From: Rossellomorea marisflavi
GTDB lineage: Bacteria; Bacillota; Bacilli; Bacillales; Bacillaceae_B
Length of the DNA: 64,000 nucleotides
Assembly (NCBI GenBank): GCA_003667865.1
Contig: CP033051.1
Span: 1,447,501-1,511,500, forward strand
Reading direction: 5' to 3'
How positions within the stretch are numbered: the stretch's first letter is position 1; every line of letters begins with the position of its first letter. The translations under genes and the position numbers were made by a program. Positions 49,844 through 58,504 of the stretch are shown here, piece by piece. The notes below the pieces were generated by a model. That model saw only the letters and a program-made list of their open reading frames with translations. It had not been told where the DNA came from and did not search any database.

Positions 49844-51106
49844 ATGGATACAAATCGTTTAGAGCAGTACATAGAACAAATCATGTCTAAAAATAATATT
49901 GCAGGAGCAGCTGTTGCAGTGTCGCAAAAAGGGCAGGTTTTATATCAAAAGGGATTTGGCTATAAAAATGTACAATTCAAGGAAGAAGTTACACCAGACA
50001 CTCTCTTTGGTACCGCGTCTATTACAAAATCTTTTATCGCTGCTTCGATTATGAACTTACAAAAAGAAGGCTTGTTATCGGTTCACGACCATGTGGCAGA
50101 CCACATCCCAGAACTAACCATATCTAATGGTCCATTACGTATTCATCATCTATTATCTCATTCAACTGGATTGCCACCAATCGAACGAAAAGAGCAGCTT
50201 GCTTCTTTAGAAGAGCACATAGACTATTTAAATGATCTCGACATTCAATGGTTTGGAGAGCCAGGTGCCTATTTTAGTTATTCTAATGATGCCTTTATAT
50301 TGCTCGGGGTGATTATTGAACGAGTGACAGGTAAAACGTACAGAGAATATGTGACAGAACAGTTCTTAGAAAAATTCAACATGAACAGATCCACGTTTTA
50401 TCATGACGAAATCCAAGACTTTGACAATGTATCTACTCCTTACTCTTACGTACAAAAGGAATATCAAATAGAAAAATGGCCGAAGCTTGGTAACTATGCT
50501 GTTGGCGGTGGGATTCGTTCTACTGTCATAGACCTAGTAAAATATGGTGAAGCGTATATCGGACAGCGAAAAAACGACTATGAAGCAATGTGGCAGCCAA
50601 TCATTTCAGTAAGACCAGGAGAATACTATGGCTATGGTTTAACGACGATCCCTAATTATCATGGCATAACGTTAGTACGTCATGGAGGAGGTCAGCCAGG
50701 AGTCTCATCAATGTTTGGATTTATTACTGAGAAGGATATCGTCATTGCGGTTCTTACGAATGTAGGGGGAGCTCCAGTTGGAGAAATCTGGCTAGCAACA
50801 GCCAATGCGGTACTTGACATACCTATAGAAAGCACAATAGACTTTGGTGAATCACAGCCAGTACGAAGTGATGAGGCAGAAAGCTTTATTGGAGAATACA
50901 CCTCTGGAGAAGGGTTTAACCTTGAAATCAGAAAAGAAGAAGACTCTATTGCAGCCATTATTGAAAACAAACCCTATAAGCTGGAACAACTAGATGAAAA
51001 TACGTTAATCATAAAAGAGCAAAATTTCACCCTTCCATATTACAAAAATGAACAAGGGCTAGTCTGGGCAATACGCTTCGGCATGAGATTGCTACACAGA
51101 AAGTAA
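49844..51106 (+). CDS. Serine hydrolase, class C beta-lactamase family
   Basis: 420 residues from the ATG at 49844, 10 nt after GGGGAG; the GTG at 49838 is too close. Penicillin-binding-protein-like motifs: S59-x-x-K62 in FGTASITKSF, Tyr-Ser-Asn in YFSYSNDAF, and VRHGGGQPG in place of the KTG triad. A C-terminal lipocalin-like domain of about 100 residues follows (EYTSGEGFNLEIRKEED). There is no signal peptide, so it is probably cytoplasmic and acts as an esterase or peptidase rather than giving beta-lactam resistance. Confidence 0.85.
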   Translation: MDTNRLEQYIEQIMSKNNIAGAAVAVSQKGQVLYQKGFGYKNVQFKEEVTPDTLFGTASITKSFIAASIMNLQKEGLLSVHDHVADHIPELTISNGPLRIHHLLSHSTGLPPIERKEQLASLEEHIDYLNDLDIQWFGEPGAYFSYSNDAFILLGVIIERVTGKTYREYVTEQFLEKFNMNRSTFYHDEIQDFDNVSTPYSYVQKEYQIEKWPKLGNYAVGGGIRSTVIDLVKYGEAYIGQRKNDYEAMWQPIISVRPGEYYGYGLTTIPNYHGITLVRHGGGQPGVSSMFGFITEKDIVIAVLTNVGGAPVGEIWLATANAVLDIPIESTIDFGESQPVRSDEAESFIGEYTSGEGFNLEIRKEEDSIAAIIENKPYKLEQLDENTLIIKEQNFTLPYYKNEQGLVWAIRFGMRLLHRK

Positions 51107-51112
51107 ATAGAG

Positions 51113-51146
51113 CAGGGGATAGCTCCCTAAGGAATTATCCCCTGCA
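51113..51146. terminator. Bidirectional terminator
   Basis: GCAGGGGATA / TATCCCCTGC around a 13-nt loop, between the serine hydrolase and the convergent aadK relic. T-rich tails are weak. Confidence 0.6.
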
Positions 51147-51153
51147 TATCTTA

Positions 51154-51978
51154 TTATTTTGGTAGATTCTGAACTTCTTTTAAAAATGCCACAACATTCT
51201 GATCATCTTCCATTGGGTAACGGAAGCCAAAGTGCGAGGCCACCCGATTCGCAACAATTCGGAATAAGTCACACATGACAAAAAGAGCACTCCAAATATT
51301 ACAGTAATCTGAATTGGAATACGTTTGTGTAAATTGGCGCCACTCATCCGCACTAAGAAACTCCTTAAAGTACTTTCCGAGTTTGCCAGCACTTCTTTGA
51401 AAATCTGTCCGAATAGCAATATCCCATTCGATTACTTTGATCAGAACATTACGGCTGATTTGCTCATGCATGAACATGGCATAGGAAAGCTCCTCACGCC
51501 ACAAGCCTTTAGCGGTATTCATCGTAATCCACCAAAATTCATTACAAAGATCAAGAAACTCCTGCTCAGTAGGCTTCTTAATAAGGTAGTCGCGGTCATC
51601 TGGTTCTGGAAGGTCACCAATGATACCATCCTTATCTAGTAACACCTGAGTTAAGCTATCAATCTGTAAAAGTGTGTCTTTTTTTTCTAACGGAATTAAC
51701 GTTAAATCAATCCGATTTCCATCTTTGAACCACATAAGATAGATAAAATGTCCCTAATGTGAAGCAGGTGGCATCACTTTAGCCTCTGGCATCTGCATCA
51801 TAATTCTTTCACCAAAAATGTTTACCCAGCTATGGTCTGATGTAAAGGAGTCGATATCCTCTACTAGATAAACAATGTCAAAATCCTGAAAACGATCCTT
51901 TTTTACATTTGGATTGGTTCTCGAACCTGACAGTAACACAGCACGAATGCGTTCATCCTGCTCTGCTTCTGTTCTCAT
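51154..51978 (-). pseudogene. aadK: Broken aminoglycoside 6-adenylyltransferase (aadK-type)
   Basis: The family is clear: LLSGSRTNPNVKKDRFQDFD with the Gly-Ser and Asp-x-Asp nucleotidyltransferase motif, GERIMMQMPE, FKDGNRIDLTLIPLE, LCNEFWWITMNTAKGLWREE. Two lesions are visible. An in-frame TAG at about 51763..51761 follows MPPASH and splits the frame into 74 and 200-odd codons; the context suggests a former Leu codon. The N-terminus reads MRTEAEQDERIRAV where relatives have about 12 more residues between MRTE and the DERIR block, an in-frame deletion. GGAGGT precedes the ATG at 51978. Streptomycin modification is therefore unlikely unless the stop is suppressed. Confidence 0.85.
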
Positions 51979-52068
51979 TGAAAGTAACCTCCATTTTTAT
52001 TATTAAACTGTGATTAGACATATCTACAATGTCGGTGGAGGTCGAATGTACGGTAAAAAAACTGCACG

Positions 52069-52095
52069 TTATAATTTCACGAAGACCTTTTTCAT
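52069..52095 (-). CDS. Possible 8-residue leader peptide upstream of aadK
   Basis: ATG at 52095 with AGGAGG 7 nt upstream, reading MKKVFVKL then TAA, 91 bp before the aadK start on the same strand. The ribosome site is better than chance would suggest, but with eight codons it may be a relic of a longer gene or a translated leader as seen before some resistance genes. Confidence 0.3.
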   Translation of the reverse strand: MKKVFVKL

Positions 52096-52149
52096 AGTGT
52101 TTCCTCCTAAATCAAATCCTTTTTAATTTTCATTAAGAGTATTCGACGA

Positions 52150-52194
52150 TTTCGCTTTTCATTCCTGCATTATGATACAATCAGAAAAGCGAAA
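52150..52194 (+). promoter_or_regulatory. Inverted repeat over the rlmCD promoter
   Basis: TTTCGCTTTTC (52150-52160) and GAAAAGCGAAA (52184-52194), a perfect 11-bp inverted repeat, enclose TATGATACAAT, which supplies the likely -10. It may be an operator or, if transcribed from further upstream, a hairpin. Confidence 0.45.
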
Positions 52195-52217
52195 ATGGAA
52201 CGAGAGAAGGAAGAGAT

Positions 52218-53597
52218 ATGAGTAAAAAACTACCAATACAAAAAAATGATTATCTAGAGAATGCCTATATAGAAGACTTAACGCATGAAGGAAATGGCGT
52301 AACAAAGATTGAGGGCTATCCATTGTTTGTACCAAACACATTACCCGGAGAAAATGCCAACATTAAAGTCGTAAAAACCGGTAAGAACTTTGGATTTGGA
52401 AAACTCATCGAACTAAATGAAGAAAGCAAGGAACGTCAAGATCCACCGTGTCCAATCTATCATGAATGTGGAGGCTGCCAAATCCAGCATATGACGTATG
52501 AAGGTCAATTACGTACAAAAGAAAAGCATGTACGTGAAGTGATGAAAAGAATTGGCAAGTTAGAAGACGTGACCGTTCATCCAACGATGGGAATGGAGCG
52601 ACCATGGCATTATCGTAATAAAGCACAGGTGCCTGTTGGTGAAAAAGATGGACGATTTGTTGCAGGCTTTTACCAAAAACGTAGTCATGAAATCATTGAT
52701 ATGGATAACTGTCCAATTCAATATGAAAAGAATGATGAAGTGATTCAGCATGTTAAAGCAATCTGCCAACGCTTTGGTATCCAACCATATGATGAAACGA
52801 ATCACACAGGAACACTACGTCATATTATGACGAGAACAGCGTATGAAACAAACGAGGTCATGGTCGTACTCGTAACGAGAACACCAAAGCTTCCTCATAA
52901 AGAGAGAATTGTAGAAGAGCTCGTAAAAGGTATCGATGGATTAAAATCGATTGTCCAAAACGTGAATTCGCAGAAAACAAATGTCATCATGGGTGATCAA
53001 ACAGAGGTCCTTTGGGGAGAAGAAGTCATTTATGATTTCATCGGAGATATCAAATTTGCGATCTCAGCCCGTTCCTTCTATCAGGTGAATCCTGAGCAAA
53101 CACGAGTGCTTTATGAAAAAGCATTAGAATATGCGGAAATTGGACCAGATCATACAGTCATTGATGCCTACTGTGGAATTGGAACGATTTCACTTTTTCT
53201 AGCGCAAAAAGCGAAAAAGGTATATGGTGTGGAAATTGTACCGCAGGCAATCGAGGATGCAAAAAATAATGCTCGCTTAAACGGTATGGAGAATGTTGAA
53301 TTTGAAGTTGGAGCAGCAGAAGTCGTGATTCCGAAATGGTACGAAGAAGGAATTCGAGCGGATGTACTTGTTGTTGATCCTCCTCGTAAGGGCTGTGATG
53401 AGGCATTATTAAACACAATCTTAGCTATGAAGCCAGAAAAGGTTGTATATGTATCGTGTAATCCATCAACACTAGCACGAGACCTAAGAATTCTAGAGGA
53501 TGGTGGATATAAAACACTTGAGGTCCAGCCTGTTGATATGTTTCCTCAGACGATGCATGTTGAGGCAGTTGCAAGAATCGAATTACGAACCGAATAG
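52218..53597 (+). CDS. rlmCD: 23S rRNA (uracil-5-)-methyltransferase RlmCD
   Basis: 459 residues of the TrmA/RumA family; in B. subtilis the counterpart methylates U747 and U1939 of 23S rRNA. TRAM domain first ([20 protein letters not shown]), then Cys residues for an Fe-S cluster ([17 protein letters not shown] plus a distant NCPI), the SAM-binding [27 protein letters not shown] and the catalytic Cys in [26 protein letters not shown] lies before the ATG. Complete, single gene with its own terminator. Confidence 0.96.
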   Translation: MSKKLPIQKNDYLENAYIEDLTHEGNGVTKIEGYPLFVPNTLPGENANIKVVKTGKNFGFGKLIELNEESKERQDPPCPIYHECGGCQIQHMTYEGQLRTKEKHVREVMKRIGKLEDVTVHPTMGMERPWHYRNKAQVPVGEKDGRFVAGFYQKRSHEIIDMDNCPIQYEKNDEVIQHVKAICQRFGIQPYDETNHTGTLRHIMTRTAYETNEVMVVLVTRTPKLPHKERIVEELVKGIDGLKSIVQNVNSQKTNVIMGDQTEVLWGEEVIYDFIGDIKFAISARSFYQVNPEQTRVLYEKALEYAEIGPDHTVIDAYCGIGTISLFLAQKAKKVYGVEIVPQAIEDAKNNARLNGMENVEFEVGAAEVVIPKWYEEGIRADVLVVDPPRKGCDEALLNTILAMKPEKVVYVSCNPSTLARDLRILEDGGYKTLEVQPVDMFPQTMHVEAVARIELRTE

Positions 53598-53610
53598 CCG
53601 AAAATTTCCT

Positions 53611-53658
53611 ATAAAGACCGCTTTATCATTAGATGAAGTGGTCTTTATTTATTTTTTT
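53611..53658 (+). terminator. Terminator after rlmCD
   Basis: ATAAAGACCGCTT / AAGTGGTCTTTAT (one G-T pair) with loop TATCATTAGATG, then TTATTTTTTT. Confidence 0.85.
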
Positions 53659-53855
53659 ATTCAATTATATGTGAAAAGAGTTAGAGTGACTTTATTGCGT
53701 AGTAGACGATTAGTGCAAACTAAAAAATGGTAATCCAGATAAAGTACAATATCAAGATTACCTAATAAAACAAACGTAGAAAAGTGTATAAGAGAATTAA
53801 AAATATGCTTTAAGGAATGATAATAGATAAATATTGCATTTCTTAGGGTGACCTT

Positions 53856-54644
53856 ATGAACAATTACACGAATGATAACACAGCACGACGTTATAAAGCT
53901 CATGTTAGTATTTTGGGGACGACTCAAATTCATTTGCGAAATCCATATATTATTGCATGGTGGAGTGCAGCATTTCCGGGGTTCGGACACTTGCTTCTTT
54001 CAAAGTATTTACGTGGGTTTGTACTTTTTATTTGGGAAGTTATTGTGAATGTCAAAGCACATGTGAACTTAGCGATGGTTTATTCATTTCAAGGTGAGAT
54101 TCAAATGGCTAAAGATGTATTAGATACAAGGTGGCTTCTTATTTATATTCCTGTTTACTTGTTTGGTATATGGGATAGTTATCGAACAACCGTTGATATG
54201 AATAAAGTATATTTGTTAGCAGAACGTGAAGAGCATAAATTTAATTCATTTAGTATAGGCGCACTAGAAATAAATTATTTAGATAAAAGAAACCCCATAA
54301 TGGCTGTAATTTGGTCTTTATTTGTACCGGGTCTTGGGCAGCTTTATATACATAGAATCCTAACAGCCTTTTTTGTGATAATTTGGGTAGTCACCTTCTC
54401 GTATTTCTCTCATGGTCTTGAAGCTATATCGCTTTTGTTTCTAGGAAAGGTGCAAGAAGCTACATCTGTATTAAAGCCTGAATGGCTTCTCTTTTTCCCT
54501 TCTATTTATGGATTTTCCATTTTTGATTCTTATATCAACACAGTAGAAAATAATAAGCTATATGAAAAAGAGCAGAGAAAATATCTAAAAGAAAACTATC
54601 AGGCACATACTTTTAAAATTTTAAAAGGGCGAAAAGTGAAGTGA
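53856..54644 (+). CDS. Membrane protein with two TM2-like repeats
   Basis: 262 residues, about 6 spans. Two repeats carry the same type of motif as the ECF-operon membrane protein: AWWSAAFPGFGHLLLSKYLR near 35 and VIWSLFVPGLGQLYIHRILT near 150, each followed by LLF/YIP...GIWDSY or GFSIFDSY. The basic C-terminus (KEQRKYLKENYQAHTFKILKGRKVK) should be cytoplasmic. The ribosome site is AGGGTGACC. The gene after it starts 4 bp later, so they form a pair. No family name that I can defend; similar pairs exist in Bacillus. Confidence 0.65.
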   Translation: MNNYTNDNTARRYKAHVSILGTTQIHLRNPYIIAWWSAAFPGFGHLLLSKYLRGFVLFIWEVIVNVKAHVNLAMVYSFQGEIQMAKDVLDTRWLLIYIPVYLFGIWDSYRTTVDMNKVYLLAEREEHKFNSFSIGALEINYLDKRNPIMAVIWSLFVPGLGQLYIHRILTAFFVIIWVVTFSYFSHGLEAISLLFLGKVQEATSVLKPEWLLFFPSIYGFSIFDSYINTVENNKLYEKEQRKYLKENYQAHTFKILKGRKVK

Positions 54645-54648
54645 TGAC

Positions 54649-55110
54649 ATGCAACTGATTTCAACATTTGATAATAATGCATTTTTAGAAATAGCGATAT
54701 CCATGCTTGAGAAAAAGGGAATAGAAAAAGATAACATCTTTGCTGTTCCATTAGATAGTCGCACGGAAGAACGCATGGTTTTTGATACCATTCATAGGTC
54801 AGATGGTATATCTCTTATAGATATTGGTATGGCTCTTGGAACTGCATTTTCTGTTATTGGAGCAAGCATTGGGTTTAAATTATCCTGGGGTCCCATCTAT
54901 TGGGGGTTAATTGGGGCTTTTATTGGATTTATGGTAGGATTTGCAATTCGTCTTTATACAGAATTAGTCTTGAAAAAGAAAAAAAGGTTGTTGAAAGGAA
55001 AACAATCAGAGGTTGTGTTAATTATTGATTGTGAAGAATCGCAGGCAGAGTTGGTTGAAAATATTTTATGGAATCACTATGCACTTGGAGTGGCTAAGTT
55101 GAAGGAGTAA
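54649..55110 (+). CDS. Two-span membrane protein with glycine-rich hairpin
   Basis: 153 residues. A small alpha/beta N-terminus (MQLISTFDNNAFLEIAISML) is followed by two hydrophobic helices rich in Gly (LIDIGMALGTAFSVIGASIG; YWGLIGAFIGFMVGFAIRLY) and a cytoplasmic C-terminus that again reads like a ferredoxin-type unit (EVVLIIDCEESQAELVENIL). The two halves around the hairpin may be related. Paired with the upstream TM2-like gene (4 bp gap). Not recognised. Confidence 0.6.
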   Translation: MQLISTFDNNAFLEIAISMLEKKGIEKDNIFAVPLDSRTEERMVFDTIHRSDGISLIDIGMALGTAFSVIGASIGFKLSWGPIYWGLIGAFIGFMVGFAIRLYTELVLKKKKRLLKGKQSEVVLIIDCEESQAELVENILWNHYALGVAKLKE

Positions 55111-55599
55111 TTGCAAATGTATATTTTGTATAAGTGTACCGATTGCATTTTTTTGTTTGTAGTTATTTTCCATCACACAATTAATCGAAAGTTAATTTAA
55201 TCCAAGTTTTTAATTAAATACGTAAAAAATATATGTATAGTTTTTAGTTGAAATGGATTAAAAAGGGTGTTCAATTCCGAGCACCTTTTTTGTTTGTTCG
55301 ATAAAGTATGTGAACTTTGGAAAAAAACTACGTTACGTATACGATACGTCAAGAAAAAATAGAAATGAACAAAATGCCGTCAAATCAAGGTTTTTACGAT
55401 ACGTCGACGATACAGGGACAAAAAGAAGAAGAAAAAGAAGAATAAGAAAAAGAAGAAGAAGTAGTAGAAGAATAAAACAAAAATGAAAACCACTTATTCT
55501 GCGGCAACAAATTCGAATTTTAAAAACCTAGTGTAAGGGTATCCTTTTTCCCTACAAAACTCTATATTAGAATTGGGAGATGAAGAGGGGACTTACAAA
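55111..55599. other. Intergenic region with palindromes and a purine tract
   Basis: 490 bp. Terminator-like AAAAAGGGTG / CACCTTTTTT at about 55258-55291; the palindrome ACGTATACGATACGT at 55335-55349, and a second ACGATACGTC at 55396-55405 followed by GACGATAC; then an almost pure A/G run of GAA repeats (about 55424-55476). No gene in the first 480 bp. Confidence 0.5.
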
Positions 55600-55632
55600 A
55601 TGGAAAAGTTAAGAAGAAGGTGTCGATTCTGA
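55600..55632 (+). CDS. Ten-codon upstream frame overlapping the nuclease start
   Basis: ATG at 55600, 9 nt after GAGGGG, reads MEKLRRRCRF and stops at 55632, twelve bases past the GTG at 55620 used by the nuclease. It could be a coupling leader. Alternatively, a -1 shift in the AAGAAGAAG run would join it to the nuclease frame, so it may be the true N-terminus behind a frameshift. Confidence 0.35.
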   Translation: MEKLRRRCRF

Positions 55633-56687
55633 AGCATTCAAATCTTTTAATCGAATACAAGGAACTAGTAGAAAACGGTATGCGTTTTAAAAAGCCACAG
55701 AAAATAAAAACAATATTTTCTATCGGAGGACGAGGTCATTACGAAAATCCAATTAGTGACATAATAGCATTTTTTATTGATCCTAGAGAAGAGCATCAAT
55801 TTGAAACGTTACTGTTATCAACGATCTTTACACTTTTAAACCATAAACACATGAACCTCGATCAAGGCACTGTAGAGCTTGTTGAACGAGAAGCGGTGAC
55901 TCCAGCAGGGAACAGAATTGATTTAGTGGTTGTAGGTGGAGAATGGGTATTGGTCATTGAAAATAAAATCTACCACGATTTACTCAATCCCCTAAAGGAT
56001 TACGAAAATTACATAACTTCAAAGTATCCAGATAAAACTCCCTATTATGCAATACTATCGATAAACCAAGTAAATGGGATTCCAAGTCCATGGGAAAATA
56101 TCTTATATCAAGATTTCATAATTGAAATAAAGAACCAAGCAGGGCCCTACATGTTCCATTCGCAAAGTGCTAAATGGTCATTTTTCTTACAGGATTTTTT
56201 GCTGAATATTGAAGAAATGATAGGTGATGTCAAAGTGGACCGTGAAATGATTGAGTTTGTTCAAAAGAATTATAATAAAATCCTTAATCTTATTGAGGTT
56301 AAAGACAATTATATTGAAACCATTAAAAAAGAATTTACTAAGATTATTCATGAGGTATCGACCACAAATGTTACGGAAAAAGTTCATAATTGGTCACGAA
56401 GAGTTGCAATCCGCTTCTACTGTCAAGAGCTATGGGGAAAACAAACAAACCTAGTACTTGTTTTGTTCCCAGAAGGGGATTATAAAATCTATTACTATGT
56501 TTATGGAATAGAAGAAGGGAAACAAGAGATTGAAAATCGTAAACTACAAGCTACAGGCTACAAGCAGTGGAAAGAGGGAAAAGGTTCTATATTATGCTAT
56601 AAGACCGAACAACGCTATGATATAGAGAGTGCAAGGAAAGAGTTTAAGAGAATGGTACAGCATCTTAATGGGTATTTTAACGTTTAG
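55620..56687 (+). CDS. PD-(D/E)XK nuclease-family protein
   Basis: 355 residues. The core resembles PDDEXK_4-type nucleases: HYENPISDIIAFFIDPREEH with a conserved helix, then NRIDLVVVGGEWVLVIENK, where the Asp and E-x-K form the active site, and the downstream HDLLNPLKDYENYITSKY with the Q/D-Y helix. The C-terminal 150 residues have no motif I know. These proteins are often found in phage-defence contexts and sometimes alone. The start is uncertain: the GTG at 55620 has only AGAAGAAG upstream, while a better ribosome site serves the overlapping short frame. Confidence 0.75.
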   Translation: MSILKHSNLLIEYKELVENGMRFKKPQKIKTIFSIGGRGHYENPISDIIAFFIDPREEHQFETLLLSTIFTLLNHKHMNLDQGTVELVEREAVTPAGNRIDLVVVGGEWVLVIENKIYHDLLNPLKDYENYITSKYPDKTPYYAILSINQVNGIPSPWENILYQDFIIEIKNQAGPYMFHSQSAKWSFFLQDFLLNIEEMIGDVKVDREMIEFVQKNYNKILNLIEVKDNYIETIKKEFTKIIHEVSTTNVTEKVHNWSRRVAIRFYCQELWGKQTNLVLVLFPEGDYKIYYYVYGIEEGKQEIENRKLQATGYKQWKEGKGSILCYKTEQRYDIESARKEFKRMVQHLNGYFNV

Positions 56688-56709
56688 CATAGAGAAGTAT
56701 ACGGAAGAT

Positions 56710-56805
56710 ATGAAAAAGGATAAGTTTTGGGATGCTGATTATCAACTAGATTATTACAATGTATTCAGTAATGGAGTGCAACATTGGAAGAAGGAATTAT
56801 CGTAA
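56710..56805 (+). pseudogene. 31-codon fragment downstream of the nuclease gene
   Basis: Frame MKKDKFWDADYQLDY...HWKKELS, 22 nt after the nuclease stop, preceded by a poor GGAAG site. Aromatic-rich and ending naturally; it looks like the C-terminal remnant of a larger protein. Low confidence that it is expressed. Confidence 0.3.
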
Positions 56806-56887
56806 GAGGCAAGCTCTTGATTACTATTGATCAAGTTAATTTAGAAAGATAATAAAATATCGTTTGAACTATAGTTAACAATGGGGT

Positions 56888-57454
56888 ATGAATATGGAGT
56901 TACCTTTGGCGACAAATGAAGAAATTAACATGCTACATTTAAAGTTTAAGAAATTTAATATTCACCTTATTGAAGAACCTCATAAGTTATTCAGTCACAT
57001 TGGTATAATGGATGTTTTTAATCGTGTTCTTACCGAAGAAGAAGCAAGTGAGTTACTGGGAAGAAGCCATAATGTAAAGTACGGTGAAAAATTCATCAGT
57101 ACCTTTTCAAGCCTTATTCACGAAAATGAAGCCTATGTACACATAAGCAAAAAGGGAATGAGAAAAGAAGAGTTTAAATTTATTTTAAGTAACTTAAATA
57201 AAATAGAGACAAAATTCTTTCGGAAGTTGTTTTCAAGTGACAAGGGGGTATATAAGGTAAGCGATAAAAAAGCCCTTATCCTTTTAGTAAAACTTTCAGT
57301 GAATGAACTTTATTTTGCAAACTTCTTCATTCCTTCGTTTGATACTGTAATAATCGGTAATTATGATTTATCGTTCCCTATTTATTCTAAGACAGCGATA
57401 GGCTTTGAAAGGGTTAAGGGGATAGTTGAAAAAAATGGCTTATTTATACGATAA
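56888..57454 (+). CDS. Hypothetical protein (188 aa)
   Basis: Soluble, basic-acidic mixed protein with no membrane span. Segments: LTEEEASELLGRSHNVKYGEKF, a helical hairpin (KKGMRKEEFKFILSNLNKIE), and KKALILLVKLSVNELYFANFF. The start ATG at 56888 (or 56894) has only GGGGT nearby. I do not recognise it. It lies between the nuclease and the Nif3-like gene, all on the same strand, but with gaps of about 200 bp, so a common operon is uncertain. Confidence 0.55.
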   Translation: MNMELPLATNEEINMLHLKFKKFNIHLIEEPHKLFSHIGIMDVFNRVLTEEEASELLGRSHNVKYGEKFISTFSSLIHENEAYVHISKKGMRKEEFKFILSNLNKIETKFFRKLFSSDKGVYKVSDKKALILLVKLSVNELYFANFFIPSFDTVIIGNYDLSFPIYSKTAIGFERVKGIVEKNGLFIR

Positions 57455-57635
57455 TCAAAACAATTGAAGAGCCTAGTCCCAAACATATTTCACTATCGGG
57501 GGCTTATGTTGAGGAAACACTTGAGTTTAAAAAGGACCCTTGTTGCATAGTGCAAAATACTGTTCAATAAACCCTAAACAAACTCCACCACATCAAAAGT
57601 ACCAAGCTCTTCGATATAAAGGAGGAAAGCGGTAT

Positions 57636-58403
57636 ATGAATGCTTCACAAGTTGCTGAAAGTATAAACAATCTATTTACTATAACAAATAAGGAAGTCTA
57701 CTCTAATGAATCTGGAATTACATACGATGCAGTTAAAAAAGTAAAAAAGGTAGGTTACTGTGTGAACCTAACACTTGAAACGATAGAGGAAGCAAGGGTG
57801 CACGGAATTGATATGATGGTGACACACCACGATGCCTGGGATGAAATTTTTGGATTAAAAGAAGCATGCATCGAAAAGCTAGCAGAGTATGGTATAAGTC
57901 ATTACTTTAACCATTTGCCACTTGATGACTGTAGCTTTGGAACAAATGATAGTTTACTAAAAACATTACACTTACAGATTATGAAAAGAACCCACGAATG
58001 GGAAGGGTTTTATTTTGGTAGAGTCGCAGAATATGAGAAAGAAATAGAATTCCATGACTTAGTACATAATATGGAAAACATACTTGAAGAACCGGTTAGA
58101 TACTGGCGGTTTAATGACAAGAAGATAAAGCGAGTAGGCTTAGTCTGTGGTAATGGTGCACCAACGGCTTGTCTAAAGGAAGCTGTTGAACATGATTGTG
58201 ATGTATATATTACAGGTGAATGTAATTTGTATACCATTCAATATGCACAGTTTAAAGGGATAAATCTTATTGTTGGTAGTCATACGTTCATAGAGCTATT
58301 TGGAATTCAAAATCTAGCTTTGAGACTGAGTGAGGTTATGAAAGAACTGCAAGTAGTTAGAATTGATGAGAAGCATTATGAAGCAAATATTGAAAAGAAA
58401 TAA
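57636..58403 (+). CDS. Nif3-like dinuclear metal centre protein
   Basis: 255 residues of the DUF34/NIF3 family. Metal-binding motifs: DMMVTHHDAWDE with paired His, SFGTNDSLL, and VYITGECN with Glu; near the end GSHTFIELFG. The ATG at 57636 has AAAGGAGG upstream; the frame is open back to 57540 without a site. The protein is shorter than B. subtilis YqfO because the inserted PII-like domain is missing. The family may act as a GTP cyclohydrolase-like or phosphatase enzyme; its role is unproven. Confidence 0.85.
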   Translation: MNASQVAESINNLFTITNKEVYSNESGITYDAVKKVKKVGYCVNLTLETIEEARVHGIDMMVTHHDAWDEIFGLKEACIEKLAEYGISHYFNHLPLDDCSFGTNDSLLKTLHLQIMKRTHEWEGFYFGRVAEYEKEIEFHDLVHNMENILEEPVRYWRFNDKKIKRVGLVCGNGAPTACLKEAVEHDCDVYITGECNLYTIQYAQFKGINLIVGSHTFIELFGIQNLALRLSEVMKELQVVRIDEKHYEANIEKK

Positions 58404-58447
58404 TTAGGTAAGTAAAGATTTTAAAATAACCAACCTTTAGAGTTACT

Positions 58448-58486
58448 AAAAAAGGACGATTTCCATAATGGATAGTCGTCCTTTTC
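58448..58486. terminator. Terminator between convergent genes
   Basis: AAAAAAGGACGA / TCGTCCTTTTCT with inner TCCAT/ATGGA; serves the Nif3-like gene and perhaps the PQQ-type dehydrogenase gene. Confidence 0.8.
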
Positions 58487-58504
58487 TATACTGTTCCAAT
58501 AATT

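Noticed and set aside
51154..51735. C-terminal aadK piece as a separate 193-aa gene
   Set aside because: It is in the same frame as the N-terminal piece across one TAG, and its first Met has no ribosome site.
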